A stretch of DNA of 64,000 nucleotides from Fervidicella metallireducens AeB (GCF_000601455.1 NZ_AZQP01000012.1:1-64000); one strand, 5' to 3'. Shown: positions 33,797 to 44,813, counted from the first letter of the stretch. Notes: generated from the sequence alone by a model not told the origin. Made by a program: numbers and translations.

Positions 33797-35992
33797 TTAC
33801 GAAAGGTATACATATATCCTGTTTCTTCCACTTTCCTTAGCTTTATATAAAGCCTTATCTGCATTATTTATAAATTCTCCATAATTCATATCAACATAAG
33901 ATGTAACTGTTGTAATCCCAATACTGACTGTTACAAAAGGGATAACCCTCGAATTAATATTCGGAAGTCTTAGATTTTCAATGTTACACCTTATTTTCTC
34001 TGCTATAACTTCTGCTCCTTTGCTATTTGTTTCTGGTAATATAATTGCAAATTCTTCACCGCCATATCTTGCCACTAAATCCCCAGACCTTTTAAGGGTA
34101 TTTTTAATAGTTTGGGCAACTGTTTTTAAACATTCATCTCCCTGCAGATGTCCATAAGTATCGTTATATGCTTTAAAGTGGTCAATATCCAACATTAAAA
34201 TGGATAAATTTTTATTAAACCTTTTTCCTCTATTCCATTCTTTTTCTATATATTCATTAAAATATCTTCTATTTGGTATATTTGTTAATCCATCTATAAA
34301 TGATAAACTTCTTAATTTTTCATTTGCAATCTTGAGTTCATTTTCAATTGTGATTTGTTCAGTAATATTTCTACCAACGCCAACTGCTCCAACTATATTA
34401 TCCTTACCATCTTCAATAGGTGAAATTGAAGTTTGATAATATATTTGTTTTTCATCATTTTTTAATGACCAGTTATATACAACATTTTCTCCCTCTAATA
34501 CCCTTTTAGCTGCTTCTTCATGAATATTAAAATCATCATTTTTAAACACTTCCTCAAATGATTTTCCAAGAAAATTCTCTTCTTTAAATCCACCCTTTTG
34601 CAGCCATTTTCCATATACTCCTGTATATCTTCGGCTACGATCCAGTGTAAATACCATATCATCCATTGAGTTAACAAGGGTTTTAAACTTCAACTCACTT
34701 TCTATTAATTTTTCTTCAATTATTTTTTCTTTAGTAATATCCTTAAAATAAACCGCAATACCATCTTCTGATGGATAAGCACTTATACTATACCACTTAT
34801 TCACACTATTGAAATATTCTTTAAAATACAAAGTCTCATTTTGATTTATTACAGCATTAAGTTTTTCATAAAACCCTATATGCAAATTTTTTGGAAAAAC
34901 CTTTTCAATAGATTTACCAATCAACTGCTCTGTATTTGTTAAAAACAATTTTTCACATACTTTGTTCATGTAAGTAAAATTTCTTTCATTATCTAAAGAA
35001 AAGAATGCATCTTGTATGCTCTCTAATATCTTTTTAGCTCTCTTGTTAGATTTAGACAACTCCATTTCTATTTGTCTTCTTTTCGTTATATCCCTAGTAA
35101 CTGCGATTATCTCCTGCAATTCCCCGTTCCTGTTCCTGATATTCTTAAATGATGTTTCTACTAATACATAACTTCCATCTTTTCTTTTTATCCTATAAAT
35201 CTTTGTCAGAATCTCTTGTCCCTTTAATAAATTCAGATGTATTTTTTTCAAAGCTATAACATCATCCTGATGTATAAATTCATATATACTTCTTCCTATA
35301 ATCTCTTCCTTTGTATAACCTAATACATTTAAGGTTATTGGGGAGATATATAGATATTCACCATTAGGTTTAAAAGTTGAAACCATGTCTGAAAGATTGT
35401 CGGTCATAATTCTATAATAATCCATAAGCTTAAAATTATTATTCAGGGTAAAAATGTTTTCTAGAGTTAAATGTACTAATATCCCTGTAAAAGCCAATAT
35501 CCCTAAAGAATATACAGCATATATAAAATAATTTCCATGGATGTTTTTGAGATATGTTGTAGCTGATATAAACGATGTAAATAAAAGCATGAAAATGTAT
35601 TGTCTGTGTCGTGAATATTTTCTCTTTACAATGAATAGACACCCTAACCCCACTGTTAAAAGTGTTAGAAAAGATAATATTGATGAATTGTTAAATCCAT
35701 AAATAGTAAAATTAAAAATCCCAATGATGATTGAAGTTATTATAACAGATATTTCTCCTCCTAGTATTCCAGAAATAACTACTGCAAAATTTCTTAAATC
35801 TATATTTACTGTGTCGGTTATCTCTATTGCATAAACTATAAGTAAATGTCCCATTAAACCACAAATTAGACCAATGTATAATTGTTCCTTTTTTTCTAGG
35901 GTTCCCCCCAGAGGGATATTTTTAAGTGTTTGTCCAGTAATTAATAAAAATCCAATAATTATTGCAATATCTGCAAATATATCCTTCAGCAT
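33797..35992 (-). CDS. Membrane-bound PAS-GGDEF diguanylate cyclase
   Basis: The N-terminal ~190 residues carry five to six membrane segments of the LytS-like 5TM receptor type (LRNFAVVISGILGGEISVIITS). Three PAS domains follow at about 195-315, 320-430 and 435-555, the first and third ending in the RDITKRR and RNITEQ linkers. The GGDEF domain (~565-731) has an intact active site RYGGEEF and an inhibitory I-site RSGD five residues before it, so it should make c-di-GMP with product inhibition. No EAL or HD-GYP partner is nearby. The ATG at 35992 has GGAGGTGA. Confidence 0.92.
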   Translation of the reverse strand: MLKDIFADIAIIIGFLLITGQTLKNIPLGGTLEKKEQLYIGLICGLMGHLLIVYAIEITDTVNIDLRNFAVVISGILGGEISVIITSIIIGIFNFTIYGFNNSSILSFLTLLTVGLGCLFIVKRKYSRHRQYIFMLLFTSFISATTYLKNIHGNYFIYAVYSLGILAFTGILVHLTLENIFTLNNNFKLMDYYRIMTDNLSDMVSTFKPNGEYLYISPITLNVLGYTKEEIIGRSIYEFIHQDDVIALKKIHLNLLKGQEILTKIYRIKRKDGSYVLVETSFKNIRNRNGELQEIIAVTRDITKRRQIEMELSKSNKRAKKILESIQDAFFSLDNERNFTYMNKVCEKLFLTNTEQLIGKSIEKVFPKNLHIGFYEKLNAVINQNETLYFKEYFNSVNKWYSISAYPSEDGIAVYFKDITKEKIIEEKLIESELKFKTLVNSMDDMVFTLDRSRRYTGVYGKWLQKGGFKEENFLGKSFEEVFKNDDFNIHEEAAKRVLEGENVVYNWSLKNDEKQIYYQTSISPIEDGKDNIVGAVGVGRNITEQITIENELKIANEKLRSLSFIDGLTNIPNRRYFNEYIEKEWNRGKRFNKNLSILMLDIDHFKAYNDTYGHLQGDECLKTVAQTIKNTLKRSGDLVARYGGEEFAIILPETNSKGAEVIAEKIRCNIENLRLPNINSRVIPFVTVSIGITTVTSYVDMNYGEFINNADKALYKAKESGRNRIYVYLS

Positions 35993-36120
35993 CAACTCAC
36001 CTCCGTTATTTCAGGGTTTTCTCCTATTTTAATGAATATTTATTCTGTAGGTATTTATTATAAAATAACAAAATTATCTACATTTTGCAACATAAATTGA
36101 CGTTTCTTTCAAATATGTAA

Positions 36121-36162
36121 AAAAGGAGCTGTAGCACAAAGTAATTAGTGCTAAGCCCCTTT
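36121..36162 (-). terminator. Terminator of the kinase-like gene
   Basis: An imperfect 15-base stem with a GTGCTA/TAGCAC core folds on the minus strand and ends in CCTTTTTTACATA. It lies 84 bp past the stop at 36246. Confidence 0.75.
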
Positions 36163-36245
36163 AGATTATTAACATATATTAACAATAAAGTTATAGGATA
36201 ACTGATGAATATGAATTTATTGTATATTTCAATTAATAACTAATA

Positions 36246-36833
36246 TTATTTTACATTATAATCTAAATACTGTTTCATTCTAAAGCTCCACAATCTATAT
36301 TTTTCAGCATCATTAGCTTTAACATATTCTAAAAATTCATTTAAAACTCCTAAATTATTAAGTCCCTTCATTAGATGTCTTGGATAAATGACTTTCTTTG
36401 AATAATTATTCTTAGGATCAATAACCCTTATAAAGTAATTTTCGTCAATATATAAATCTTTACATCTAATATCTAATTTGCTGAATTTTAGTTTTTCAAA
36501 TTCATCAATCAATTTTAATAAACTTTTGCCTATTTCCTTTTTAAACCCATTATCCTTGATGTATTTATCTAATCTCTCCCCACCTATAAATTCCCTTACA
36601 ATGTAATAATCACCATGTTGATATACCTTAGGAAAATATTTACTTCCATGAGTCCTTTTCAGAATTTCATATTCCTTCCTGCATATTTTTTTCTCTTTAA
36701 ATATCTTTAAAATTCTATTATTACTCAATAAAAAAACAATACCATTATGTCCACAACCTAAATATTCAGCATTTCTAAGCATTTTTTCTGCCCTTGAATC
36801 TAGTTCTATAAATTCTTTGTTATCTTTTTCCAT
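36246..36833 (-). CDS. Small protein-kinase-like protein
   Basis: This compact kinase-fold protein of ~195 residues has a glycine loop LGCGHNGIVFLL, the ATP-binding Lys in RILKIFKEKK, a helix-C Glu in CRKEYEILKR, and the hinge YYIVREFIGGERL. The catalytic loop is unusual: where HRDxxxxN is expected it reads KLDIRCKDLYID. The metal Asp is in RVIDPKN in place of DFG. It might still phosphorylate a protein or small molecule, or be a pseudokinase. Similar short kinases occur in bacilli without known targets. I use the ATG at 36833. Downstream of mntR on the same strand with a 55-bp gap, it may be co-transcribed. Confidence 0.7.
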   Translation of the reverse strand: MEKDNKEFIELDSRAEKMLRNAEYLGCGHNGIVFLLSNNRILKIFKEKKICRKEYEILKRTHGSKYFPKVYQHGDYYIVREFIGGERLDKYIKDNGFKKEIGKSLLKLIDEFEKLKFSKLDIRCKDLYIDENYFIRVIDPKNNYSKKVIYPRHLMKGLNNLGVLNEFLEYVKANDAEKYRLWSFRMKQYLDYNVK

Positions 36834-36888
36834 ATCAATCACTTCTAATAAATTTTTATTAATAAATTATATGATTAAAATTATAAAA

Positions 36889-37368
36889 TCATAATCCTTT
36901 ATTACTTTCTTGAAGTTTAAAAATTTTATAAGCATCTTTTATCTTTGGATTTGCCTGTATAAAATTTATATAATCCTCAATACAAGCTAAAGTTTCACTT
37001 GAAATTGTATGCTCTATTTTTTCTGTTTCTTTAAGTAAAATTGACTCAGACACTCCTAGCAGCTTTAAAAATTCTTCAATTAAATTATGCCTTCTCAATA
37101 ATATTTCTCCAAGCTGTTTCCCCTTCTCATTTAATATAATGACCCCATATTTCTCATAATTTATTAACTTTAACTCTGATAACCTCTGAACCATTTTTGT
37201 TGCTGAAGGTGGTTGAACATTAAGGGCATCCGACAAATCATGTATCCTTGTAAATCCATTATTCTTAGATAATCTGTAGATCATCTCCAGATAATCCTCC
37301 ATGGAAGCAGTAAGATAGTTTTCTTCTTTCTTCATATATTCACTAAAGGTATAGAAATCTTCATCCAT
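36889..37368 (-). CDS. mntR: Manganese-responsive regulator MntR (DtxR family)
   Basis: This is a DtxR-type repressor. The N-terminal winged helix (SMEDYLEMIYRLSKNNGFTRIHDLSDALNVQPPSATKMVQRL) is followed by the metal-binding and dimer part. Mn ligands expected in MntR are present: Asp/Glu of SMEDYLE, His of RRHNLIEEFL, and Glu/His of KETEKIEHTIS. There is no SH3 domain, as in MntR (159 residues here). It is divergent from mntH, its expected target, with a palindrome in the shared promoter region. The N-terminal extension (MDEDFYTFSEYMKKEENYL) is longer than in B. subtilis. Confidence 0.92.
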   Translation of the reverse strand: MDEDFYTFSEYMKKEENYLTASMEDYLEMIYRLSKNNGFTRIHDLSDALNVQPPSATKMVQRLSELKLINYEKYGVIILNEKGKQLGEILLRRHNLIEEFLKLLGVSESILLKETEKIEHTISSETLACIEDYINFIQANPKIKDAYKIFKLQESNKGL

Positions 37369-37478
37369 AAATTCACCTACAATATTTTTCTATTTTAACT
37401 TTATGCTGGACTTTATAAAAAAATAACATCCAGTAACCATATAACCATTAATTTCATATTTTATATTAGGTAAAGTGA

Positions 37479-37489
37479 CTTAGCCTAAG
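37479..37489. promoter_or_regulatory. Candidate MntR operator in the mntR-mntH gap
   Basis: CTTAGCCTAAG is a perfect palindrome around one base, flanked by TTAGG 13 bp upstream of its CCTAA. It sits 62 bp before the mntH start, in the 182-bp divergent region. Confidence 0.45.
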
Positions 37490-37550
37490 CTAACTTTTTT
37501 TCACTTCAATAATTCTATACATAAGAAATAAATCAAAAGGATGTGTTAAT

Positions 37551-38858
37551 GTGGAATTCAAAAAAAATACCCATGAAATAAAAATAAAGCCATGCCTTAT
37601 AAGAGAACAATCTCCCTTTACTTATAAAGCAGCTAAAATACCTTTCTCTTTCAGGCAGATAGCTAAATTTCTCGGACCAGCTTTTATTGTAAGTGTTGCT
37701 TATGTTGACCCGGGTAATTTTGCCACAAATATAAGCGGTGGTTCGATTTTTAACTATAATTTAGTCTGGGTAATTTTATGGAGTAATATCATGGCTATTT
37801 TTCTCCAAATTAACTCTGCAAAGCTTGGGATAGCCACAGGATACAATCTATCTCAGATGTGTAAGAAAGTTTTTTCAAAGAGAATCAATTGGTTTTTTTG
37901 GATTATAGCAGAGCTGGCTGCAATAGCAACTACTATGGCTGAGTTTTTAGGTGGAGCACTGGGTTTATATTTGTTATTTGGTTTATCACTACCCTTAGCA
38001 GGGCTTCTTACGGGAGTTATAAGCTTTGCTATAACTTATATGCAAAAATATGGTCAAAGAGTTGTTGAAATAATAATATTCACTTTAATCGCTGTAATTT
38101 CAATATCCTATGCTATTGAAATGTTTCTTGCAAAGCCTGATTGGTCATCAGTTGCTGTTCATACACTGATTCCCTCATTGCCAAACGGCCAGGCAGTTTT
38201 AATTGCAGTGGGTATGCTTGGTGCCACTGTAATGCCCCATGTTATTTATCTTCATTCACAATTAGTTCAATGTAGAAATTATGGAATGAATGATGAAGAA
38301 AAAGTTAAGCATTTAAAAATGGAAAAAATAGACGTAATTATAGCTATGAATATAGCTTTTATTATCAATGCAGCCATGGTAATAGTGTCCGCTGCAGTTT
38401 TTTATCAGAAGGGGATAATTGTAAACTCCATAGAGCAAGCCCACCAATCCCTTGAACCCCTATTAGGTTCGTTGTCCAGTGGCGCTTTTGCCATAGCACT
38501 TTTAGCATCAGGCTTTTCCTCATCTGCTGTAGGTTCAATGGCTGGAGAAACTGTTATGGATGGCTTTGTTGATGTTAAAATTCCTTTAAACATAAGAAGA
38601 CTTATAACTATGGCACCAGCTATGATAATCATTGCTTCAGGAGTTAATCCCATGAAGGCCCTTCTTTTAAGTCAGGTTTGTTTAAGTTTTGCTCTCCCTG
38701 CCGCAATTATCCCAATGTTGATAATTACCGGTAGAAAAGACCTGATGGGTAGATTTGTTAATGGAACCTTGACTAAAATAGCAGGCTTTATAATAGCATC
38801 TTTGATTATTATTCTTAATGCTGTTTTACTTTATCTTACATTTTCAGGAAAAGTGTGA
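37551..38858 (+). CDS. mntH: Nramp divalent metal transporter MntH
   Basis: This is a proton-coupled Mn2+ (and Fe2+) importer with 11 membrane segments over 435 residues. The metal-site motif is DPGN (AYVDPGNFATNI) in the first segment, with the partner motif MPHVIYLHSQL in segment 6. Both are needed for transport, so it should be active. It starts at a GTG with AAAGGATGTG upstream; the cytoplasmic N-terminus is somewhat long. MntR control when Mn is plentiful is expected from the divergent layout. Confidence 0.95.
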   Translation: MEFKKNTHEIKIKPCLIREQSPFTYKAAKIPFSFRQIAKFLGPAFIVSVAYVDPGNFATNISGGSIFNYNLVWVILWSNIMAIFLQINSAKLGIATGYNLSQMCKKVFSKRINWFFWIIAELAAIATTMAEFLGGALGLYLLFGLSLPLAGLLTGVISFAITYMQKYGQRVVEIIIFTLIAVISISYAIEMFLAKPDWSSVAVHTLIPSLPNGQAVLIAVGMLGATVMPHVIYLHSQLVQCRNYGMNDEEKVKHLKMEKIDVIIAMNIAFIINAAMVIVSAAVFYQKGIIVNSIEQAHQSLEPLLGSLSSGAFAIALLASGFSSSAVGSMAGETVMDGFVDVKIPLNIRRLITMAPAMIIIASGVNPMKALLLSQVCLSFALPAAIIPMLIITGRKDLMGRFVNGTLTKIAGFIIASLIIILNAVLLYLTFSGKV

Positions 38859-38859
38859 T

Positions 38860-38904
38860 AAAAATAAAAGCACGAAAAAATTATTTTTCCGTGCTTTTAT
38901 TTTT
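38860..38904. terminator. Bidirectional terminator
   Basis: AAAATAAAAGCACG and CGTGCTTTTATTTT arms surround an A/T-rich loop between the convergent mntH and ABC-F genes, with A-tract and T-tract edges on both strands. Confidence 0.85.
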
Positions 38905-38912
38905 AATTATTT

Positions 38913-40547
<1,635 letters not shown>

Positions 40548-40570
40548 TCATTTTGTCGAAACTACTCGAT

Positions 40571-40599
40571 ATTATACCATATGACAGTCAACTAATCAA
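40571..40599 (-). promoter_or_regulatory. Promoter of the ABC-F gene
   Basis: TTGATT (40599-40594), 17 bp, TATAAT (40576-40571), with TGG just before the -10 (extended -10). Confidence 0.75.
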
Positions 40600-40605
40600 A
40601 AAAAT

Positions 40606-40632
40606 AAATAGCCTCCAAAATTGAAGCTATTT
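40606..40632 (-). terminator. Terminator of the GNAT gene
   Basis: AAATAGCcTC (40606-40615) pairs with GAaGCTATTT (40623-40632), and TTTTTTTGATTAG follows on the minus strand. Confidence 0.75.
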
Positions 40633-40643
40633 CAGGGTTAATT

Positions 40644-41828
40644 TTAGAAGTACTCGTTTATATAATTATTTTTTTTAGTAAAAATATCTCCCAATGAGCT
40701 AAGCTTATTCTCATTATGCAATTTTACATTATCAATTTCTAATGCTTCGTTAATACTTAATGCTCCAAAATACAGCTGTGAAAATGTTTTTATATCACAT
40801 TCAATATCAACATTATCCATTTCTGTTTCGTAAACCTTAGGATTCCCCTTATCTATTACTATACTTAAAGTCTTATTATTCCAATCGGCATATTTATCAT
40901 TTATTTTCAGTGTATAACTGAAACTTATCCTTTCATCATATCTACATCTACTTAGAGCTTCTTTAACATTTATTACCCTACCACACATAAAAGGTACTAT
41001 CCTGACTATATTTGTGGGTTTAGGGGTAGTAGTATCTCTTAACATTAAGTATGTAATATCACTAAGGGGAGCATTCCATTCAACCCTCGAAATCTGTGCT
41101 GAATGATTTGAAATAAAGAAAAGTAATGATTTTTTTGCTTTCTCGTTTACCCATGCCAATTCTCTGATATATATCTTATCCTGACTGATTATGTAAAAAA
41201 TATATCCTAATGACGTTCCATCTATATCCCTAAGTACAAATGCGTATCCCCCATCAGCCTTCAGATCCTTTAAAAGGATTTCCCAATTTCTTAAATCTCT
41301 CTCAACAAACCCATTGTTTTTCCTTAAAAATAATTTATATATCCTATTAAGATCATTTATGTCATTAAAATCTATGGGGAAGAAGATACCTTTTCTTTCA
41401 CCGTATTTACTAAGTATCTCAATTGGTATTTCATATTTAATTTGGCTATAGCATAGACCCCATCCATATTTATTATAAAATGTAGTGTCAAAGGGCATTA
41501 AAATTGAAAGACAATGTCCTCTGTCATTTATTTCCTTTATAGCCCTTGGTATTAGTTTTTTTATTGCTCCATTACCCCTGTATTCTGGGGCTGTTACAAC
41601 CCCAACTATATATGTTGCATCCAACAAAGTGCCATTTAAATTTAAAATATATGGTTGCATCTGAAGGCATGACATTAATTGGTTATTTTCAAAAATGCCT
41701 ATAGTGTTTTCTGTCTTGAAAACTTCATCAAAATACCAGCTGAAAAAAGGCTCCTCATTTTCAAAGGAATATCCCCAAAGTTCTTTTGCTCTAAATTTAT
41801 CAATTTCATGAAGAAATCTAACCTCCAT
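40644..41828 (-). CDS. Eis-like GNAT acetyltransferase with sterol-carrier-like domain
   Basis: The protein has 394 residues. An N-terminal GNAT domain has the acetyl-CoA motif VVTAPEYRGNGAIKKLIPRAI and the YNKYGWG loop. A second degenerate GNAT domain follows (GYIFYIISQDKIYIRELAWV). The C-terminal part is an SCP2-like domain (FSYTLKINDKYADWNNKTLSIVID). This three-part layout and size match the Eis family, which acetylates amines on proteins or aminoglycosides; the substrate here is unknown. It lies 12 bp after the DUF2156 gene, so the two are likely co-transcribed. Confidence 0.85.
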   Translation of the reverse strand: MEVRFLHEIDKFRAKELWGYSFENEEPFFSWYFDEVFKTENTIGIFENNQLMSCLQMQPYILNLNGTLLDATYIVGVVTAPEYRGNGAIKKLIPRAIKEINDRGHCLSILMPFDTTFYNKYGWGLCYSQIKYEIPIEILSKYGERKGIFFPIDFNDINDLNRIYKLFLRKNNGFVERDLRNWEILLKDLKADGGYAFVLRDIDGTSLGYIFYIISQDKIYIRELAWVNEKAKKSLLFFISNHSAQISRVEWNAPLSDITYLMLRDTTTPKPTNIVRIVPFMCGRVINVKEALSRCRYDERISFSYTLKINDKYADWNNKTLSIVIDKGNPKVYETEMDNVDIECDIKTFSQLYFGALSINEALEIDNVKLHNENKLSSLGDIFTKKNNYINEYF

Positions 41829-41840
41829 GTTTGTTTCCTC

Positions 41841-42743
41841 CTATATGCTTATAACATCATATTTTGTCAGTAATTTTACTGGATAATATGATTCCTTTGC
41901 TTTTCTTAGATAATCAAATCCCATGTCCTCTTCTCTGTTTATATATTTATAGCCTTTAGCCTCACTTTCACAAAACATTTGATTAATTGCCTGATAAATT
42001 CCTCTGTACTTATAATTTCCCTTTTCTATATGAATAACCATTGTATCCTCGTTAAGCTTTTCTCCTAAAGTAAATGCCTCTAATTTATTATCTATTAAAA
42101 TTGCTGCCCCTTTAAAATCAAGTTTATCAAAATTATTTAATGCTTCATGTATTGCTATTTCCTCATTTTCAATCAGCATGGATTCATTAGGAGATACAAA
42201 TTCACCCTTCAATTTTTTTACTAATGAATAACAATCCTCAATTAAATCTTTATTAAGGGATTTATATTCAAAATTATAACTCCTTAAAAAATGATTTAAA
42301 TGATTCTTCTTAGTATGATATTTTCTTCCCTTAAGATTTATCAAGTCTTCTGATAAATAAATATAATCGTTATTGTCTGTATCCTCAACAAATCTATATT
42401 TGTTAATATTTATTTTTTCTAATAAATTTTTCAGGTTTTCTGGAACAAACTTAATTTTAAATCTATATCCCTTATTTAAAAACTTATTTTCCAATTCCCT
42501 TATTGTTTTTTCTAATTGACCAAGGTCATAATTATGTTTTGTTAAAGGAAAAAATACAAAGGGCTCATTGTAATAGTTTCCAGATATACAAAGAAAGTCA
42601 TTTATTACTTCATATTTAAAATCATAGAGTTTTCTCCATATAAAAAGATTGGTAAAATTAATGTCAGAAATATCGTATCTGTAGGCATTTATATATTCAT
42701 TAAACAAATCTTTATTTTCAAGACATAAATCATATTTCAACAT
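41841..42743 (-). CDS. DUF2156 protein (GNAT-fold, phosphatidylglycerol lysyltransferase C-domain-like)
   Basis: This soluble 300-residue protein is of the DUF2156 type. It has the N-terminal YRYDISDINFTNLFIWRKLY segment, the KGRKYHTKKNHLNHFLRSY motif common in this group, and a C-terminal acyltransferase-like half (FKGAAILIDNKLEAFTLGEKLNEDTMVIHIEKGN, INREEDMGFDYLRKAKESYYPVKL). The fold resembles aminoacyl-transferring domains of MprF but lacks membrane segments. The substrate is unknown. The ATG at 42743 follows AAGGGGA. First gene of a two-gene unit with the Eis-like gene. Confidence 0.85.
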   Translation of the reverse strand: MLKYDLCLENKDLFNEYINAYRYDISDINFTNLFIWRKLYDFKYEVINDFLCISGNYYNEPFVFFPLTKHNYDLGQLEKTIRELENKFLNKGYRFKIKFVPENLKNLLEKININKYRFVEDTDNNDYIYLSEDLINLKGRKYHTKKNHLNHFLRSYNFEYKSLNKDLIEDCYSLVKKLKGEFVSPNESMLIENEEIAIHEALNNFDKLDFKGAAILIDNKLEAFTLGEKLNEDTMVIHIEKGNYKYRGIYQAINQMFCESEAKGYKYINREEDMGFDYLRKAKESYYPVKLLTKYDVISI

Positions 42744-42968
42744 AAATATCCCCTTATCTCCCACTTAATACATTTTAATGCTAGGTTTTTTATTAATATA
42801 TTCTTCTTAGTACAAATAGTTCAATTAAAATTATACTACCAATTTAGTGTATTTCAAAAATCATTTTTAACAAATATTGATTTTCTTTTAGATATTGTTA
42901 TTTTATTTCATATTTACATTTATAAATATAAATATAGCACATTAGTGTGTCAATAAAAAGACATTAAA
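42744..42968. other. AT-rich intergenic region
   Basis: This region separates the DUF2156 start from the hairpin at 42969. It should contain the promoter of the DUF2156 operon, but no convincing -35/-10 pair was found. No ORF is supported. Confidence 0.4.
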
Positions 42969-43020
42969 AGCCCATAATTCTCTAATGACAAATTTTTATT
43001 TATCATAGAGCTTATGGGCT
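42969..43020 (-). terminator. Terminator of the 51-residue gene
   Basis: AGCCCATAA (42969-42977) pairs with TTATGGGCT (43012-43020), with an inner CTCTaATGA/TCATAGAG stem. TTTTAATGT follows on the minus strand. Confidence 0.7.
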
Positions 43021-43071
43021 TACTGTATTTTACTTTGTTAAATTTATATATATTGTATAAGTTATTTTATC

Positions 43072-43227
43072 TTACTTATCAAATAAACCACCAGATTTTT
43101 TAGTGCTGAAACCTCCCCTTACATCCCCAATTTTTCTATCTGGTCTAAAACTGCTGTTTTTCATATTTCCTTTATTTTTCTTTGCTTCTATAAGCTGTTT
43201 CATCTTTTCACGAGTTCTTTCGTCCAT
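43072..43227 (-). CDS. Small basic protein (51 residues)
   Basis: This small ORF has a convincing GGAAGGGA ribosome site 10 bases before the ATG at 43227. The protein starts MDERTREKMKQLIEAKKNKG as a charged helix, then turns Gly/Ser/Lys-rich (FRPDRKIGDVRGGFSTKKSGG) and ends LFDK. It has many basic residues and no hydrophobic segment. I know no family. Its own hairpin lies ~50 bp downstream. It sits 26 bp after the DedA-like gene on the same strand and may share its mRNA. Confidence 0.6.
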   Translation of the reverse strand: MDERTREKMKQLIEAKKNKGNMKNSSFRPDRKIGDVRGGFSTKKSGGLFDK

Positions 43228-43253
43228 CAATATCCCTTCCTTTAGATATAGCT

Positions 43254-43847
43254 TTAATTCTCTTCTTTATATAATTTCTTTTTAGAGCTAAATATATTAG
43301 TTTTATTATAAATAATAACACAAATAAAAATAACTAGCCCTATAATCCATAGATAATTTTTCATCATAAATAGCATATCTTTTCCATAAAAACTAATCAA
43401 TATACCTTGAGTTATATATCTTATTCCTCTACTTAATAATACAGCAGTAATAAATTTAACTAAATCAATCTTAAAAATACCCGCTGATAGAACATAAGCC
43501 TCAAATGGTATAGGTGTAAAGACTGACGTTAAAATAGTCAAAAAAGCATTCTTTTTATATAAATTCTCTATTTTATCAATAGTTTTTTCAGAAACTACTT
43601 TTTTTAATATTGGTCTCCCAGCCTTTGCTCCCACTCTATATCCAATAATTGAGCCAAATGTTGAAAATAAAACTAAAACAACTGAATAAAAAAGACTACT
43701 CCTTGAATTCATTAATGAAACAGGAATAAATACAAACTCAACTGGAAAAGGCATTAAAATAGGTTCTAAAAATGCTGCTATAATTATTCCAATTATGCCA
43801 TAATCAATAAGTAGCTTTACAAAATTATCTATCATGTTCCTGCACAC
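43254..43847 (-). CDS. DedA/VTT-domain membrane protein (YqaA-like)
   Basis: The 197-residue membrane protein has the SNARE-associated/VTT fold. The EPILMPFPVEFVFIPVSLMN re-entrant motif and the GSIIGYRVGAKAGRPI glycine motif are typical. A second re-entrant segment is FTPIPFEAYVLSAGIFKID, and a final helix is followed by a Lys-rich tail. DedA-family proteins move or flip lipids such as undecaprenyl phosphate; the substrate here is not known. A GTG start at 43847 with AAGGA is preferred over the ATG 12 bp later. Confidence 0.85.
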   Translation of the reverse strand: MCRNMIDNFVKLLIDYGIIGIIIAAFLEPILMPFPVEFVFIPVSLMNSRSSLFYSVVLVLFSTFGSIIGYRVGAKAGRPILKKVVSEKTIDKIENLYKKNAFLTILTSVFTPIPFEAYVLSAGIFKIDLVKFITAVLLSRGIRYITQGILISFYGKDMLFMMKNYLWIIGLVIFICVIIYNKTNIFSSKKKLYKEEN

Positions 43848-43979
43848 ACTTTTCCTTCTTTAAATTAATTTTTAATAACAGTATAAAGTAAAATCATAAA
43901 AAATAAAATATGTGATGGGAACATTTTTAAATTCTTTTCGTCTAATGGTTATAAAAACAACAACAAGAAGGTGAAATCT

Positions 43980-44813
43980 ATGAAAAACAAAAAGATATTT
44001 ACGACATTTTTGTGTTTATTAACTTCAACTGTTTCTTTAACAGCATTTGCCCAAACTAACTATAAAAGTTTAGAAACAATTAAACAAATAAATCCAATTA
44101 TATGTAACAAGATTGATTTTGAAATTATAAATCAAGAATCTTTACCATCTCAGTTAAAGGATAGCTTAAATCAATGTAAACAGAAGAAGGGCTTTAAATT
44201 TTATGAAAACCCATCAGATGGATATATCTATATATCTATTTTTGCAGGTGAAAAACCTACAGGCGGATATGGTATAAAAGTTTTACAAGTTGAAGACAAT
44301 GAAGGAAAGACTAATGTATTAGTTAGAGAAATTTCTCCTTCACCTAATGATATTGTAACACAAGCACTGACATATCCTTATGTAAATATTCGGGCAAAAT
44401 CAATAACACCAAATATTTATGTTAAAAATGAACTTGGATTTGAATATCCTTTATTATCTTGTGGGGAAACTGATAACAATACAAAACCACCAGTTACTGT
44501 CCCAAATAGTAAAAACGACAACAATAAAAACTCAACAACAAAACAAAATCTTTTAACTCTAAGTGGTAAGTTTTTTAAAATAGAATATAAAAACGGTTTT
44601 TATTTCATATCTATAAAGGAATCTAATAATAAAATTAAAGTTTTTTATATTGGCAAAAAAAGTCCTTTAATAAATAACCTGAAGAAAATAAAACCTGGTA
44701 CAAATGTAATTATAGTTTACTCAAATAAAAATCAAATAAAATACAATAAAACCACATCTATGCTACTGATTTCTTGCAAAGTAAATAGCAAAAATGGGAA
44801 TGGAGCTGAATAA
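43980..44813 (+). CDS. Secreted PrcB-domain protein
   Basis: The signal peptide (MKNKKIFTTFLCLLTSTVSLTAFA) leads to a domain resembling the PrcB C-terminal domain: YIYISIFAGEKPTGGYGIKVLQVEDNEGKTNVLVREISPSPNDIVTQALTYPYVNIRAK. In treponemes PrcB is part of a protease complex; elsewhere the domain is of unknown role. A Pro/Asn-rich linker (~165-190) and a second small beta domain (GKFFKIEYKNGFYFISIKESNNKIKVFYIG) follow. I start at the ATG at 43980 after AGAAGGTG; the GTG nine bases upstream overlaps that site. Confidence 0.75.
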   Translation: MKNKKIFTTFLCLLTSTVSLTAFAQTNYKSLETIKQINPIICNKIDFEIINQESLPSQLKDSLNQCKQKKGFKFYENPSDGYIYISIFAGEKPTGGYGIKVLQVEDNEGKTNVLVREISPSPNDIVTQALTYPYVNIRAKSITPNIYVKNELGFEYPLLSCGETDNNTKPPVTVPNSKNDNNKNSTTKQNLLTLSGKFFKIEYKNGFYFISIKESNNKIKVFYIGKKSPLINNLKKIKPGTNVIIVYSNKNQIKYNKTTSMLLISCKVNSKNGNGAE

